Below are positions 1 to 9,491 of a DNA stretch of 49,973 nucleotides, piece after piece. The position numbers and the translations under genes were made by a program. The first letter of the stretch is position 1. Every line of letters begins with the position of its first letter. Source of the DNA: Lachnospiraceae bacterium (lineage in GTDB: Bacteria > Bacillota > Clostridia > Lachnospirales > Lachnospiraceae); NCBI GenBank assembly GCA_018056425.1, contig JAGPFR010000016.1, forward strand, positions 1 to 49,973, given 5' to 3'. The notes beneath the pieces are model-generated. The model did no database searches and was not told the DNA's origin. It worked only from the letters and a program-made list of their open reading frames with translations.

Positions 1-1860
1 ATCGTATTCGATATCGACATAGAGGAATTCGAGTACGCATACAGATTTGACGGACCTTACGATCCTCAGAGGGGTCTTATTTTCGATAAGAATAAGGTGA
101 TACTCGACCCTTATGCGAAGGCAGTTACCGGTCAGAGCAAATGGGGAACGTATAATGATTCGATCTACAAGGCAAGGGTTGTTAAGAACAATTTTGACTG
201 GGGCAGACTTACAAGAAAGCATAAGCCCATGGAAGATCTCATTATTTATGAGATGCATGTAAGGGGCTTTACCAAGGACAAATCATCCGGGACCGGAGAT
301 AAGGCAGGCACCTTTGCGGGCATCATGGAAAAACTCCCTTACCTGAAGGAACTCGGTGTAAACGCACTTGAACTTATGCCCATATTTGAGTTCGATGAAA
401 CCCTTGATCACAGGGATTTCTACGGAAGAGAACTGATGGACTACTGGGGATACAATACAGTCTCTTTCTTTTCACCCAATACCAGCTATACATCTGCCGT
501 GGAGTACAACAGGGAAGGCACCGAGTTAAAAGAATTCATAAAGCTCTGTCATGAAAATGACATTGATGTCTTATTGGACGTTGTATTTAACCATACCGCA
601 GAGGGTAATGAGAACGGTCCCGTGTTTTCTTTTAAGGGAATCGATAACAATATCTATTACCTGCTGACACCGGACGGACATTATTACAATTTCTCGGGCT
701 GCGGAAATACGCTGAACTGCAATCATCCGATAGTTCAGAACTTCATTCTGAATTGCCTCAGATACTGGGTTACCACATATCACATCGACGGATTCAGATT
801 CGATCTTGCTTCTATCTTAGGTAGAAATGAGGACGGATCGCCGATGAGTAAGCCGCCTCTTTTGCAGAGTCTTGCGTATGACCCGATCCTTGGAAGTGTA
901 AAACTCATTGCAGAGGCATGGGATGCGGGCGGACTTTACCAGGTCGGAACCTTCCCTTCCTGGAACAGATGGGCGGAGTGGAACGGAAGATACAGGGATG
1001 ATATGAGATCATTCCTGAAAGGAGATGCGGGAAAGGCATGCGATGCTGCCAAGAGAATGTGCGGATCTCCGGATCTGTATATCCCTGAAGTAAGAGGACA
1101 CAATGCCTCGGTCAATTTCCTGACATGTCACGACGGATTCACGCTTCACGATCTGTATACATACAACCAGAAACATAATGAGGAAAACAACTGGGGCAAT
1201 ACGGACGGAGCAGACGATAACCGAAGCTGGAACTGCGGAAGCGAAGGCGAGACGAGCGATAAGGAGATAAATGCCTTAAGACGCAGGATGGTAAGAAATG
1301 CCGCTGCGGTTTTGATGATGAGCCGGGGAACTCCGATGTTTTTCATGGGAGATGAATTCGGTAACTCACAGGGCGGCAACAACAACGCTTACTGCCAGGA
1401 TAATTACATCGCATGGCTCAACTGGAAGGATCTTGAGGCAAACAGGGATCTGTATGATTTCTTCAAGACTCTGATCAGATTCAGGAAAGAGCATGACTGC
1501 ATCAGGAAAAACTGCGGAAATGATGCTTTCGGATTCCCGGGAATGTCGGTTCATGATACGCAGGCCCGGAGAAGTGATTTCTGCGATTATTCGCACTATG
1601 TCGGTATCTGTTTTGCGGGATACCCGGGCAAGTTCAATAAAAGCTATCCTCAGGCGGTGTTCGTAGCAGTCAATACATATTGGGAGGATCTGGATGCGAA
1701 TCTTCCCGCACTTCCCGAAGGATGCGGATATTCATGGGTTCTTGCGGCAGACACCAATCTGGAGAGGCCGTTTGATACGGACAGAGAAAGATGTGGCGGC
1801 TCTTTCAGGATAGGTGCAAGGAGCGTCAGGATCTATGAAACAACCGTTTCTTATGACTGA
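1..1860 (+). CDS. glgX: Glycogen debranching enzyme, GlgX/isoamylase type (GH13), 5'-truncated by window edge
   Basis: Hydrolyses alpha-1,6 branch points in glycogen or limit dextrins in the cytoplasm. The frame is open from base 1, so the gene begins upstream; a GTG at 97 is internal. The visible part covers most of the GH13 catalytic barrel: YEMHVRGFT, DVVFNHTAEG, the nucleophile region DGFRFDLAS, the acid/base region LIAEAWDAGG and the later CHDGFTLHDL and MGDEFG segments, all in the usual order. The N-terminal CBM48-like domain would lie mostly outside the window. It sits directly upstream of pgi, and a glycogen phosphorylase lies 30 kb downstream, which fits a glycogen-storing anaerobe. 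Family assignment is certain; whether it prefers glycogen or other alpha-glucans cannot be told from sequence. Confidence 0.93.
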   Translation: MVFDIDIEEFEYAYRFDGPYDPQRGLIFDKNKVILDPYAKAVTGQSKWGTYNDSIYKARVVKNNFDWGRLTRKHKPMEDLIIYEMHVRGFTKDKSSGTGDKAGTFAGIMEKLPYLKELGVNALELMPIFEFDETLDHRDFYGRELMDYWGYNTVSFFSPNTSYTSAVEYNREGTELKEFIKLCHENDIDVLLDVVFNHTAEGNENGPVFSFKGIDNNIYYLLTPDGHYYNFSGCGNTLNCNHPIVQNFILNCLRYWVTTYHIDGFRFDLASILGRNEDGSPMSKPPLLQSLAYDPILGSVKLIAEAWDAGGLYQVGTFPSWNRWAEWNGRYRDDMRSFLKGDAGKACDAAKRMCGSPDLYIPEVRGHNASVNFLTCHDGFTLHDLYTYNQKHNEENNWGNTDGADDNRSWNCGSEGETSDKEINALRRRMVRNAAAVLMMSRGTPMFFMGDEFGNSQGGNNNAYCQDNYIAWLNWKDLEANRDLYDFFKTLIRFRKEHDCIRKNCGNDAFGFPGMSVHDTQARRSDFCDYSHYVGICFAGYPGKFNKSYPQAVFVAVNTYWEDLDANLPALPEGCGYSWVLAADTNLERPFDTDRERCGGSFRIGARSVRIYETTVSYD

Positions 1861-1870
1861 GGATTATTTT

Positions 1871-1890
1871 GCGGGCGCATGGTCGCCCGC
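1871..1890 (+). terminator. GC-rich hairpin after glgX, weak terminator candidate
   Basis: A 7-bp stem GCGGGCG/CGCCCGC with a 6-nt loop starts 11 bases after the glgX stop. It is flanked by TTTT before and GAAA after, which could extend the stem. No clear T-run follows, so it may be a leaky terminator or a 3'-end stabiliser. Confidence 0.5.
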
Positions 1891-1902
1891 GAAACTGTCT
1901 TA

Positions 1903-1931
1903 TTGAAATTAGTATCTCAAATGTGTAATAT
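1903..1931 (+). promoter_or_regulatory. SigA-type promoter of pgi
   Basis: TTGAAA (1903-1908), exactly 17 bases, then TAATAT (1926-1931), preceded by a TG at 1924-1925. The predicted start near 1938 gives a leader of about 32 bases that ends in the strong AGGAGG site of pgi. Confidence 0.75.
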
Positions 1932-1969
1932 ATTCAGCGGATTAGTAAATAGACCCAGGAGGAGACATT

Positions 1970-3553
1970 ATGGCTATTAAGTGGATAAACTATGACAAAC
2001 TGGATGCATCCGCAAAGCTCGCATCCGATACCCCCGCAGACCTTACCAAGGTTATGGCAGGAGCAGATGGAGCAGAGAGAGTTTCCAAGTATTCAACAAA
2101 GATGGCTGCAGGTATGGCATTTAACTATGCTGCCAAGAACGTTGACGATTCTATTTTGAAGGATCTTCAGAAGCTCGCAGACGAAGCTCAGCTTGCAGAG
2201 AAGTTTGAAGCTCTTTATAACGGCGAAGTTATCAATACCGGTGAGAAGAGACTTGTTCTTCATCACCTTACCAGAGGACAGCTCGGAAATAAGGTTGAGT
2301 GCGAAGGCACCGACAAGAGAGCTTTCTATGTAAAGCAGCAGGAGAGGATCGCTGAGTTTGCAAATAAGGTTCACTCAGGAGAGATTGCAAACGAGAAGGG
2401 CGAGAAGTTCACCACCGCAGTTCAGATAGGAATAGGCGGATCGGACCTCGGCCCCAGAGCAATGTATCTTGCTCTCGAGAACTGGGCAAAGGTTAACGGT
2501 TTCTTCAAGATGCAGGCACAGTTCATCTCCAACGTAGATCCCGATGATGCAGCAGGCGTACTTGCAAATGTCGATGTTGCTCATTCGATCTTTATACTCG
2601 TATCCAAGTCGGGAACTACTCTTGAGACGCTTACCAACGAAGCATTCGTTAAGGACGCTCTTAAGAAGGCAGGTCTTGATCCCACCAAGCATATGATCGC
2701 AGTTACTTCGGAGACTTCACCTCTTGCAGGAAACAGCGATTACCTCGATGCTTTCTTCATGGATGATTACATCGGCGGAAGATATTCATCAACCTCAGCC
2801 GTAGGCGGTGCGGTTCTTTCACTTGCTTTCGGTCCCGATATCTTCGCAAGATTCTTAAACGGTGCCGCTGAGGAAGACAAGCTTGCTACCGGTAAGGACA
2901 TTCTTTCCAATCCCGATCTTCTCGATGCACTCATCGGTGTTTATGAGAGAAACGTACTCGGATACGGATCAACAGCTGTTCTTCCTTATTCACAGGCAAT
3001 GAGCAGATTCCCCGCTCATCTCCAGCAGCTTGATATGGAGTCCAACGGTAAATCTGTTAACCGTTTCGGAGAACCCGTTGATTATGTTACCGGTCCTGTT
3101 ATCTTCGGTGAGCCCGGAACCAACGGACAGCACTCTTTCTATCAGCTCCTTCACCAGGGAACCGATATCATCCCTCTTCAGTTCATTGGATTTAAAGAGA
3201 GCCAGCAGGGCGTTGATGTCGACATCCAGGGTTCAACCAGCCAGAAGAAACTCTGCGCTAACGTAGTTGCTCAGATCATGGCATTTGCATGCGGCAAGTC
3301 CGATGAGAACAGCAACAAGAACTTTGCGGGAAACAGACCTTCAAGCATCATCATCGGTGAGAAGCTTACTCCCGAAGCACTCGGTGCACTCCTTGCTCAC
3401 TTTGAGAACAAGGTAATGTTCCAGGGATTCGTATGGAACTTAAACAGCTTCGATCAGGAAGGTGTTCAGCTCGGAAAGGTTCTTGCAAAGAAGGTTCTCG
3501 CTCATGAGACCGACGGAGCACTCAAGGCATTCAGCGATCTTTTCGAGATCTGA
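1970..3553 (+). CDS. pgi: Glucose-6-phosphate isomerase
   Basis: Interconverts glucose-6-phosphate and fructose-6-phosphate in glycolysis/gluconeogenesis and links glycogen breakdown to glycolysis. The 527-residue protein carries the phosphosugar-binding IGIGGSDLGP segment, the SKSGTTLET phosphate-binding loop, GRYSSTSAVGG, the QLDMESNGKSVN region with the family's catalytic Glu, and GEPGTNGQHSFYQLLHQG with the conserved His. Length is close to the 540-550 usual for the E. coli-type Pgi. The ATG at 1970 follows CAGGAGGAGA at ideal spacing. It has its own promoter and is followed by a strong hairpin, so it is probably monocistronic. Confidence 0.97.
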   Translation: MAIKWINYDKLDASAKLASDTPADLTKVMAGADGAERVSKYSTKMAAGMAFNYAAKNVDDSILKDLQKLADEAQLAEKFEALYNGEVINTGEKRLVLHHLTRGQLGNKVECEGTDKRAFYVKQQERIAEFANKVHSGEIANEKGEKFTTAVQIGIGGSDLGPRAMYLALENWAKVNGFFKMQAQFISNVDPDDAAGVLANVDVAHSIFILVSKSGTTLETLTNEAFVKDALKKAGLDPTKHMIAVTSETSPLAGNSDYLDAFFMDDYIGGRYSSTSAVGGAVLSLAFGPDIFARFLNGAAEEDKLATGKDILSNPDLLDALIGVYERNVLGYGSTAVLPYSQAMSRFPAHLQQLDMESNGKSVNRFGEPVDYVTGPVIFGEPGTNGQHSFYQLLHQGTDIIPLQFIGFKESQQGVDVDIQGSTSQKKLCANVVAQIMAFACGKSDENSNKNFAGNRPSSIIIGEKLTPEALGALLAHFENKVMFQGFVWNLNSFDQEGVQLGKVLAKKVLAHETDGALKAFSDLFEI

Positions 3554-3575
3554 TGATCATACCTGTATAAAGATA

Positions 3576-3604
3576 AAGGCTCCCGCCATATCGGCGGGAG
3601 CCTT
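3576..3604 (+). terminator. Bidirectional Rho-independent terminator between convergent genes
   Basis: A perfect 12-bp stem AAGGCTCCCGCC/GGCGGGAGCCTT with a 5-nt loop, followed by GTTTTG on the plus strand. It lies between the stops of pgi (plus) and the EEP-family gene (minus). The minus-strand side is less T-rich, so it is best for pgi. Confidence 0.9.
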
Positions 3605-3620
3605 GTTTTGCACTTGGGAA

Positions 3621-4700
3621 TTATTTAAGAATCACTTCGATCACTACAGGATTGTGATCGGTATCTCTGAAGAGATTGTCTATGGTTTGTGCGGAAATAA
3701 CTTCGATGTTGTCGGATACTATAAATCCGTCGATAACGTAGTACTGGAATGTATCTCGGTCAGCACCGGCAAGAGGTTTATCGAGGGATCTGCAGGTTGG
3801 TGATGATGCATCCTGCAGGAAAACAAGGTGCTCACCGAATTCGGTTTCATCCAGAAGTCCGCAGTGCCATTTTCCTTCGTATTCGGGATATGCAGAATCA
3901 TCGGTGCTTGAAAAAGTCTGGTTAAAATCGCCGCCCGCTATTACGTAGTTTCCCGCTGCCGCTTCGGTCTGGAGGAAGTCTGCGAGCATTCTTGTCTGGG
4001 CCACTTTACCTTCGCCGTCATCATATGCTTCGAGGTGAAGGTTTACGATCACAAGCTGGCTGTCCGTTCCCTCAATGGGAATCCTGTTTACCGAAAGACA
4101 TCTTTTCAGGTTCACACATCTGACCGGCCATTTGAAGGGACAGGGAAGCTGAATCCTTTCGGCTGAATCGATACCGTAACGTGAAAGGGTCATAAGACCG
4201 CTTTCCACCTTGCCGATAGGAGGGATGGGATATGGAACGAAGTCCACGTTGAAGTTATAGGCAAAGGTGTCATCAAAACCCGGAAAGGCGTTTGATATCA
4301 GTTCTCTTTCATCAGTGTGATAGGATCTTGCCGAGTTGATGTCGGTTTCCTGAAGGAGCATGATGTCGGGACCAATCTCGGTTAAGGAACCAATGATGCC
4401 GTCTATATTGGCGGCGACTCTTTCTTTATCGGCGGTATATACCATCTCGCCGTAATCCATGAAAAAGTCCGCATTGTCTCCGAGCGTTCCGCATCCGACG
4501 TTCCAGGAGATCACTTTAATACGGTCACCGACAAGGAGAACTTCCTCGGGAGAAGCGGATCTGTCAATCTCAAGCTGTTCCCATTCATCGGGTTTGTATT
4601 CTTTTATTGACACTACTGTCAGCAGAATTACAAGTGCCAGGATAAGTATTGCGACTATTGTTATCAATGCTTTCAAAATTACAGAAATCAGTTTTTTCAT
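3621..4700 (-). CDS. Membrane-anchored endonuclease/exonuclease/phosphatase (EEP) family protein
   Basis: A 359-residue protein with a single N-terminal hydrophobic segment (about residues 5-30 after MKK) and then an EEP fold predicted to lie outside the membrane. Family motifs in order are ISWNVGCG, LLQETDINSA (metal-binding Glu), NLHLEAY, GGDFNQTF (the family's active-site D-x-N) and the C-terminal TDHNPV (the catalytic SDH-type Asp-His). Substrates of such secreted EEP enzymes range from nucleic acids to phospholipids and phosphoesters, so the substrate is unknown. I chose the ATG at 4700 because GAGG lies 9 bases upstream; a GTG at 4721 would add 7 residues without a ribosome site. It is divergent from the D-Asp ligase operon. 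Confidence 0.85.
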   Translation of the reverse strand: MKKLISVILKALITIVAILILALVILLTVVSIKEYKPDEWEQLEIDRSASPEEVLLVGDRIKVISWNVGCGTLGDNADFFMDYGEMVYTADKERVAANIDGIIGSLTEIGPDIMLLQETDINSARSYHTDERELISNAFPGFDDTFAYNFNVDFVPYPIPPIGKVESGLMTLSRYGIDSAERIQLPCPFKWPVRCVNLKRCLSVNRIPIEGTDSQLVIVNLHLEAYDDGEGKVAQTRMLADFLQTEAAAGNYVIAGGDFNQTFSSTDDSAYPEYEGKWHCGLLDETEFGEHLVFLQDASSPTCRSLDKPLAGADRDTFQYYVIDGFIVSDNIEVISAQTIDNLFRDTDHNPVVIEVILK

Positions 4701-4755
4701 TAACGGATACCTCAATATCACATTTTACTTCAAATATGGATAATAATCCAGTTTG

Positions 4756-4764
4756 TGATATACT
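4756..4764 (+). promoter_or_regulatory. Extended -10 promoter candidate for the D-Asp operon
   Basis: TG-A-TATACT (TATACT at 4759-4764) has the extended -10 form. No good -35 is seen 17 bases upstream. The implied start near 4771 leaves a 35-base leader ending in GAGAGGA before the ATG at 4807. Confidence 0.45.
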
Positions 4765-4806
4765 TAAGGTTGTTTGAAAATTGGAAATCACTGAGAGGAA
4801 CGATAA

Positions 4807-6027
4807 ATGTCCTTATCATTTACGGAAAGAGAATTCATCCCCGTAATGCTCGGCGGAGACATCAATACATACAGTGTCTCGAGAGCTTTTTACGAGAAAT
4901 ATAATGTTAAATGCTACGTTTTCGGAAAGTTTCCGACAGGTCCCAGCTACGACAGCAGGATAATCGAATATGAAGCCGATCCGCGTATCGAGACCGATGA
5001 TTATTTTGTAGAGAGGATCAACAGATTCGCAGCCGATCATAAGGACAAAACAATTATCCTCGTCGGATGCGGAGATTCATATGTAGCGCTCTGCTCCAAA
5101 CATAAAGCGGAGCTTGCTGAGAATATCATCACTCCCTATATAGATTATGATCTGATGCACTCGCTTCAGATGAAAGAAACCTTCTACGGACTCTGCGACA
5201 AGTGGGGCATCGATTATCCCGGAACAGTCATTTATGACAGATCCATGGGAAAAGAATTCGAGATGAACTTCGAATATCCCGTCATCATGAAGCCTTCAAA
5301 CGGCATTCAGTACTGGGAGCATCCCTTTGATACGCAGAAGAAGGTCTACACCATTCATGACAGGGATGAACTTATAAGAGTTCTTGATGATATCTATGGC
5401 GCCGGATATACCGACAAGATGATCATTCAGGACAGAATTCCCGGAAATGATGAGTACATGAGAGTACTCACTTCCTATTCCGATCATAACGGTAAGGTAA
5501 AGATGATGTGCCTCGGACATGTTCTTCTCGAAGAGCATACTCCCCACGGTCTCGGAAATCATGCACTTATCATTACCGAGCCTAATGAAGAACTGATGGA
5601 GAGGGTTAAGAATCTTCTCGAGTCCATGCACTATGTCGGTTATTCGAATTTCGATATCAAATATGACACGCGTGACGGAAAATTCAAGTTCTTCGAGATA
5701 AATACAAGACAGGGAAGAAGTAACTTCTATGTTACCGGTTCGGGATTTAACGTAGCCGAATATATTACCGAGGATTACTTCTACGGTAAGGAACTTCCCC
5801 TTAAGTATGCCAAGGAAGAGAGACTCTGGACGGTTGTTCCCAAGGGCGTTGCTCTCAGATATGTCAAAGATCCGGAACTTAAGAGCAGGATGAAGAAGCT
5901 CTGGAATGACGGCAAAGTAGTAAATCCCGTATTCTTAAAGGGTGACTCAAATCCCGGCAGAATGTACAGGATGATCAGAACTTACTTCAGCCACTATGTT
6001 AAGTTTAAGAAGTATTACAAGATCTGA
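4807..6027 (+). CDS. ATP-grasp ligase, D-aspartate--L-lysine ligase (Aslfm) type
   Basis: A 406-residue cytoplasmic ATP-grasp protein. The opening EFIPVMLGGDINTYSVSRAF, the central YPVIMKPSNG (ATP-binding Lys) and the metal-binding stretch FKFFEINTRQGRSN resemble the Enterococcus faecium D-aspartate ligase, which adds D-Asp through its beta-carboxyl to the Lys side chain of the peptidoglycan precursor. That role is inferred from resemblance plus context: an aspartate racemase starts 16 bases downstream and a MurE-like ligase follows. Other carboxylate-amine ligases of this fold (carbamoyl-phosphate synthase-like) are possible if the context misleads. Start supported by GAGAGGA 8 bases upstream. 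Confidence 0.78.
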   Translation: MSLSFTEREFIPVMLGGDINTYSVSRAFYEKYNVKCYVFGKFPTGPSYDSRIIEYEADPRIETDDYFVERINRFAADHKDKTIILVGCGDSYVALCSKHKAELAENIITPYIDYDLMHSLQMKETFYGLCDKWGIDYPGTVIYDRSMGKEFEMNFEYPVIMKPSNGIQYWEHPFDTQKKVYTIHDRDELIRVLDDIYGAGYTDKMIIQDRIPGNDEYMRVLTSYSDHNGKVKMMCLGHVLLEEHTPHGLGNHALIITEPNEELMERVKNLLESMHYVGYSNFDIKYDTRDGKFKFFEINTRQGRSNFYVTGSGFNVAEYITEDYFYGKELPLKYAKEERLWTVVPKGVALRYVKDPELKSRMKKLWNDGKVVNPVFLKGDSNPGRMYRMIRTYFSHYVKFKKYYKI

Positions 6028-6042
6028 TATGGAGATATCCGC

Positions 6043-6750
6043 ATGAGAAAGATACTCGGAGTAATAGGCGGAATGGGGCCTGAGGCCACCGCTTACTTTT
6101 ACGAAGAAGTAATTGCACATACCAAAGCGCTTAAGGATCAGGACCATATCGATATGGTCATATTAAGCCATGCATCGATGCCCGACAGAACAGGTGCGAT
6201 CAATTCGGGTGATCATGAAGAGCTTCTTGCCGCGATGAAGGGCGAGATAGAAAAATTGGAAAAGTGCGGTGCCGGGAATATTGCAATCCCCTGCAACACC
6301 TCACATTTCTTCCTTGATAAGATCCAGGCGATGACTGAAATCCCCGTCATCAACATGATCGAAGAAACCGCAAAATACATTGCCGAAGGTGAGATAAAGG
6401 TTAAGAAGGTAGGAATACTTGCAACCGACGGTGCGGTTAAGGCAGGACTTTATCAGAAGGCCTGCGAGAAGTTCGGGCTTCAGTCCGAGATACCCGATCC
6501 CGAGTACCAGCAGAAAGTAATGTCACTTATTTATGATGACATCAAAGCGGGAAAGCTCGGAGATGAAGACAAATTCCATGCTGCGGTCACCAATCTTCAG
6601 GGGAAGGGATGCAATGTGATAATACTTGCCTGCACGGAGCTCAGCGTTTATAAGAAACATCATAAAGTTCCCATGCACTGTGTGGATGCACTTGATGTTC
6701 TCGTAAGAGAATCCATCACAAGAAGCGGTGCCGAGTACGAGGAACTGTAA
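6043..6750 (+). CDS. Aspartate/glutamate racemase family protein, probable aspartate racemase
   Basis: A PLP-independent racemase of 235 residues. It has the N-terminal GVIGGMGPEATAYFY signature and the two catalytic cysteines C84 (IPCNTSHFF) and C197 (LACTEL). The GGMGPEAT opening is typical of aspartate racemases rather than MurI glutamate racemases. It should supply D-aspartate for the ligase encoded just upstream. The ATG at 6043 follows TGGAGATATCCGC, and the short gaps (15 and 9 bases) show co-transcription with both neighbours. Confidence 0.88.
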   Translation: MRKILGVIGGMGPEATAYFYEEVIAHTKALKDQDHIDMVILSHASMPDRTGAINSGDHEELLAAMKGEIEKLEKCGAGNIAIPCNTSHFFLDKIQAMTEIPVINMIEETAKYIAEGEIKVKKVGILATDGAVKAGLYQKACEKFGLQSEIPDPEYQQKVMSLIYDDIKAGKLGDEDKFHAAVTNLQGKGCNVIILACTELSVYKKHHKVPMHCVDALDVLVRESITRSGAEYEEL

Positions 6751-6759
6751 GGAAATATC

Positions 6760-8301
6760 ATGGCTCAGGTTTTAACACTTAAACAGTATAAAGATGCACT
6801 TGATGCTGCAGGTCTTCTGACAGCATGTGTAAACGAAGAAAAATTTGATACAAAGATTTCTTATGTGACCTATGATTCAAGAGAAGTTATGGACGGAACT
6901 CTTTTTGTATGCAAAGGAGCGGCTTTTAAGCCCGAGTATCTGAAATCTTCGATTGCTGACGGAGCATGTGCTTACATCTCCGAAAAAGAATACAAAGAAG
7001 GCGGTGACATTCCCGCTGTCATCGTATCCGATATCAGAAAAGCAATGCCCCTTTTGGGAGATCTTTTCTATGATTATCCCCAGAAGAAGCTTAATCTGAC
7101 GGGCTTTGGAGGAACAAAGGGAAAGTCCACCTCAACCTACTATATGAAGTATGTGGTGGATGAGTATCTTGAAAGCATCGGAAAGCCTGAAAGCGGAGTA
7201 TTATCATCCATCGACAATTATGACGGTGTTATCAGGGAAGAGTCCCATATCACCACCGCAGAGTCACTTGAACTGCATAAGCATTTCTATAATGCCGTAA
7301 ACAGCAAGATCGATTTCATGGAAATGGAAGTTTCGAGTCAGGCTCTTAAATACGACAGGGTTCTCGGGATCAGGTACAAGGTTTCCGTATTCTTAAACAT
7401 TTCCGAGGATCACATCAGCCCCAATGAGCATGCGGATTTCGAAGATTATCTGTCTTCCAAGATGAAAATGTTTGCTCTTACAGAGCATGCGGTTGTATGC
7501 CTTGATTCGGATTGCATAGACAGAGTTCTCGAAGAAGCAAAGGCTGCAGGCGATGTTACGACCGTAAGCTGTAAGAATCCCGATGCTGATTATTACGCAC
7601 ACGATATCCGCAAGGATGGCGAAAGTATATTCTTCAGTGTTACCAAGAAGAAAGCTCCTGCATTTGAAGAAGAGTTTGAACTTACAATGCCCGGACTGTT
7701 CAATGTAGAGAATGCGCTCGGCGTAATCGCTGCGGCAGATATTTACAACATTCCGACAGTCTGCATTAAAGCGGGACTCAGGAAAGCCAAGTCTCCCGGC
7801 AGAATGGAGCTTTTCAAGAGTAAGGACGGACTGGTCAACGCATTCGTTGACTATGCACATAACAAACTCAGCTTTGAAGCACTGTATTCATCCGTCAAGA
7901 AAGAATTCCCCGGATACAGGATCGTCGGAATATTCGGATGCCCCGGAGGAAAAGCATATCAGAGAAGATATGAGCTTCCTCAGGTTGCTGCCAAATACGG
8001 AGACAAGATATATATCTGTGCCGAGGATCCGGGACCGGATCCTGCAGATGAGATTTCCGCGGAAGTTGCAAAGTATGCACGCGAAGCGGGAATCGAATAT
8101 GAGGAAATAGAAGACAGAGGTGCTGCCATCCACAAGGCAATCCTCGAAGTCAGAAAACCTACCGTATTGCTGATCACGGGAAAAGGTGAAGAGACCAGAC
8201 AAAAGTACGGAACCGTCTACGCGCCCTGCAGATCGGATGCGGATTATACCAGGGAGTTCATCAAAGAATATGATGAATCCCCTCATCTGGCAAGAAAGTG
8301 A
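6760..8301 (+). CDS. MurE-like UDP-N-acetylmuramyl tripeptide synthetase (Mur ligase)
   Basis: A 513-residue Mur ligase with all three domains: N-terminal UDP-MurNAc-binding region (TYDSREVMDGTLFV), central ATPase with P-loop GFGGTKGKSTST and EMEVSSQALKYDRV, YLSSKMKMF with the lysine that is carbamylated in the family, and a C-terminal domain with GKGEETRQKYG. At the amino-acid selectivity loop, meso-DAP enzymes have DNPR; here the segment reads CAEDPGPDPADEI, so the DAP-reading Arg is absent. That fits L-Lys or another diamine, which a D-Asp branch would require. It ends exactly where a convergent gene ends. It could be the cell's only MurE or a second, specialised one; the window cannot decide. 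Confidence 0.82.
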   Translation: MAQVLTLKQYKDALDAAGLLTACVNEEKFDTKISYVTYDSREVMDGTLFVCKGAAFKPEYLKSSIADGACAYISEKEYKEGGDIPAVIVSDIRKAMPLLGDLFYDYPQKKLNLTGFGGTKGKSTSTYYMKYVVDEYLESIGKPESGVLSSIDNYDGVIREESHITTAESLELHKHFYNAVNSKIDFMEMEVSSQALKYDRVLGIRYKVSVFLNISEDHISPNEHADFEDYLSSKMKMFALTEHAVVCLDSDCIDRVLEEAKAAGDVTTVSCKNPDADYYAHDIRKDGESIFFSVTKKKAPAFEEEFELTMPGLFNVENALGVIAAADIYNIPTVCIKAGLRKAKSPGRMELFKSKDGLVNAFVDYAHNKLSFEALYSSVKKEFPGYRIVGIFGCPGGKAYQRRYELPQVAAKYGDKIYICAEDPGPDPADEISAEVAKYAREAGIEYEEIEDRGAAIHKAILEVRKPTVLLITGKGEETRQKYGTVYAPCRSDADYTREFIKEYDESPHLARK

Positions 8302-9438
8302 TCAATTGATCCATCCGAGATAGATGGCGATATATTCGCCGATATCGTACAGACCTTTTAACCATATAAGAACAGCACCGAGATAAAGAGGCCACAGCGC
8401 CTCTTTTTTCTTTTCGATGATAAATGCACTGCGGGATATTATCACGGTTATCATAAGGCACATTGTGCCGAATGTTGCTCTGTCGGGATAGTGAGGGGAA
8501 AGGATCATGGCTCCCCACGAAAGAAGAGCGCTCACAAGCAGGATGCACTCGGTTTTCCTGAGCTTAATACCAAGTATGCCGACGCTGGTTATAAGAACGG
8601 CAGCCAGAGTAAGAACCGTCAGCATCTGGAATGAGAAAAGCGCAGTGCATTCGTAATAGCATCTCAGAAACAGGGTCCACAAAATTCCGCGGTTGTCATT
8701 CATTGCATTTACTCTTACGAAATTTCCGGGAGCCGCTATGCAAAGGATGCATCCGATAAAGCAGATGATGCTGCCCTCGATCATCCAGAAGGGGATCTTT
8801 TTCATACTCTTTTTCATAAGGATGATAACGATCACGGAGACGATGAAACAGGTGGGGCCCATATTTTCGTTACTCCAGCCTGCGATAAGTGCAAGGGGAA
8901 TCATCCAGAAGGTGATTCCGGGAAGGGATTTTGCGCCGCCTTCGACTTCTCTTAAATAACAGAATATGAAAAAGAGCAGGAAAGCGGTGATGTAAAGGTA
9001 ATTGGCGGCACCTGCCTGCCAGAACATGCTCATTTTCCAGTTGGCGGCAAGGCCGATGATGAGCGATGCGGTCACGGCAAGCCATGCAAGATTGTTCTTA
9101 ATGCCTGCCGTGGTTGTTTTTGAACAGATAATGATCGTAAAAGAAAGCACGAAGAGCCAGAGGGTGTTTAATATGTCCGCAAAACCTTCGCCCGCCATGA
9201 GTATCATCTGAAGCAGGCCGTGTGCGATGCTTCTTCCGCCCCAGTTATGCCAGTGCCAAACCTGTGCCTGTATGATATCCGAAAATGAGGAGAGGGGCTG
9301 ACTTGATGACAGAATGGTCGAATACCAGATATCATCCATCATGAAGGGAATGATATGGTTTGTATAGAATACAATAACTGCAGTTATCGAAAGCATTAAA
9401 AGTGTGGCGACAGTGAGTTTTTTCTTAGAATTATCCAT
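8302..9438 (-). CDS. Polytopic membrane protein, DUF6056-like
   Basis: A 378-residue protein with about 9-10 hydrophobic segments. After the first segment comes an extracytoplasmic-type loop with MMDDIWYST and HWHNWGGRS, an arrangement (acidic pair early, then an Arg after a Gly-rich turn) that recalls DUF6056 and GT-C-like membrane glycosyltransferases. This is an inference by eye. Its stop codon abuts the stop of the convergent MurE-like gene with no terminator between them. The ATG at 9438 lacks an obvious ribosome site, so an internal start is possible. Function not known; a cell-surface glycan role is plausible. Confidence 0.7.
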   Translation of the reverse strand: MDNSKKKLTVATLLMLSITAVIVFYTNHIIPFMMDDIWYSTILSSSQPLSSFSDIIQAQVWHWHNWGGRSIAHGLLQMILMAGEGFADILNTLWLFVLSFTIIICSKTTTAGIKNNLAWLAVTASLIIGLAANWKMSMFWQAGAANYLYITAFLLFFIFCYLREVEGGAKSLPGITFWMIPLALIAGWSNENMGPTCFIVSVIVIILMKKSMKKIPFWMIEGSIICFIGCILCIAAPGNFVRVNAMNDNRGILWTLFLRCYYECTALFSFQMLTVLTLAAVLITSVGILGIKLRKTECILLVSALLSWGAMILSPHYPDRATFGTMCLMITVIISRSAFIIEKKKEALWPLYLGAVLIWLKGLYDIGEYIAIYLGWIN

Positions 9439-9491
9439 AAAAAAATAATATATCAGCGAGGGTTGCAGGTCAAACGGTAAAGGGGCTTTGA

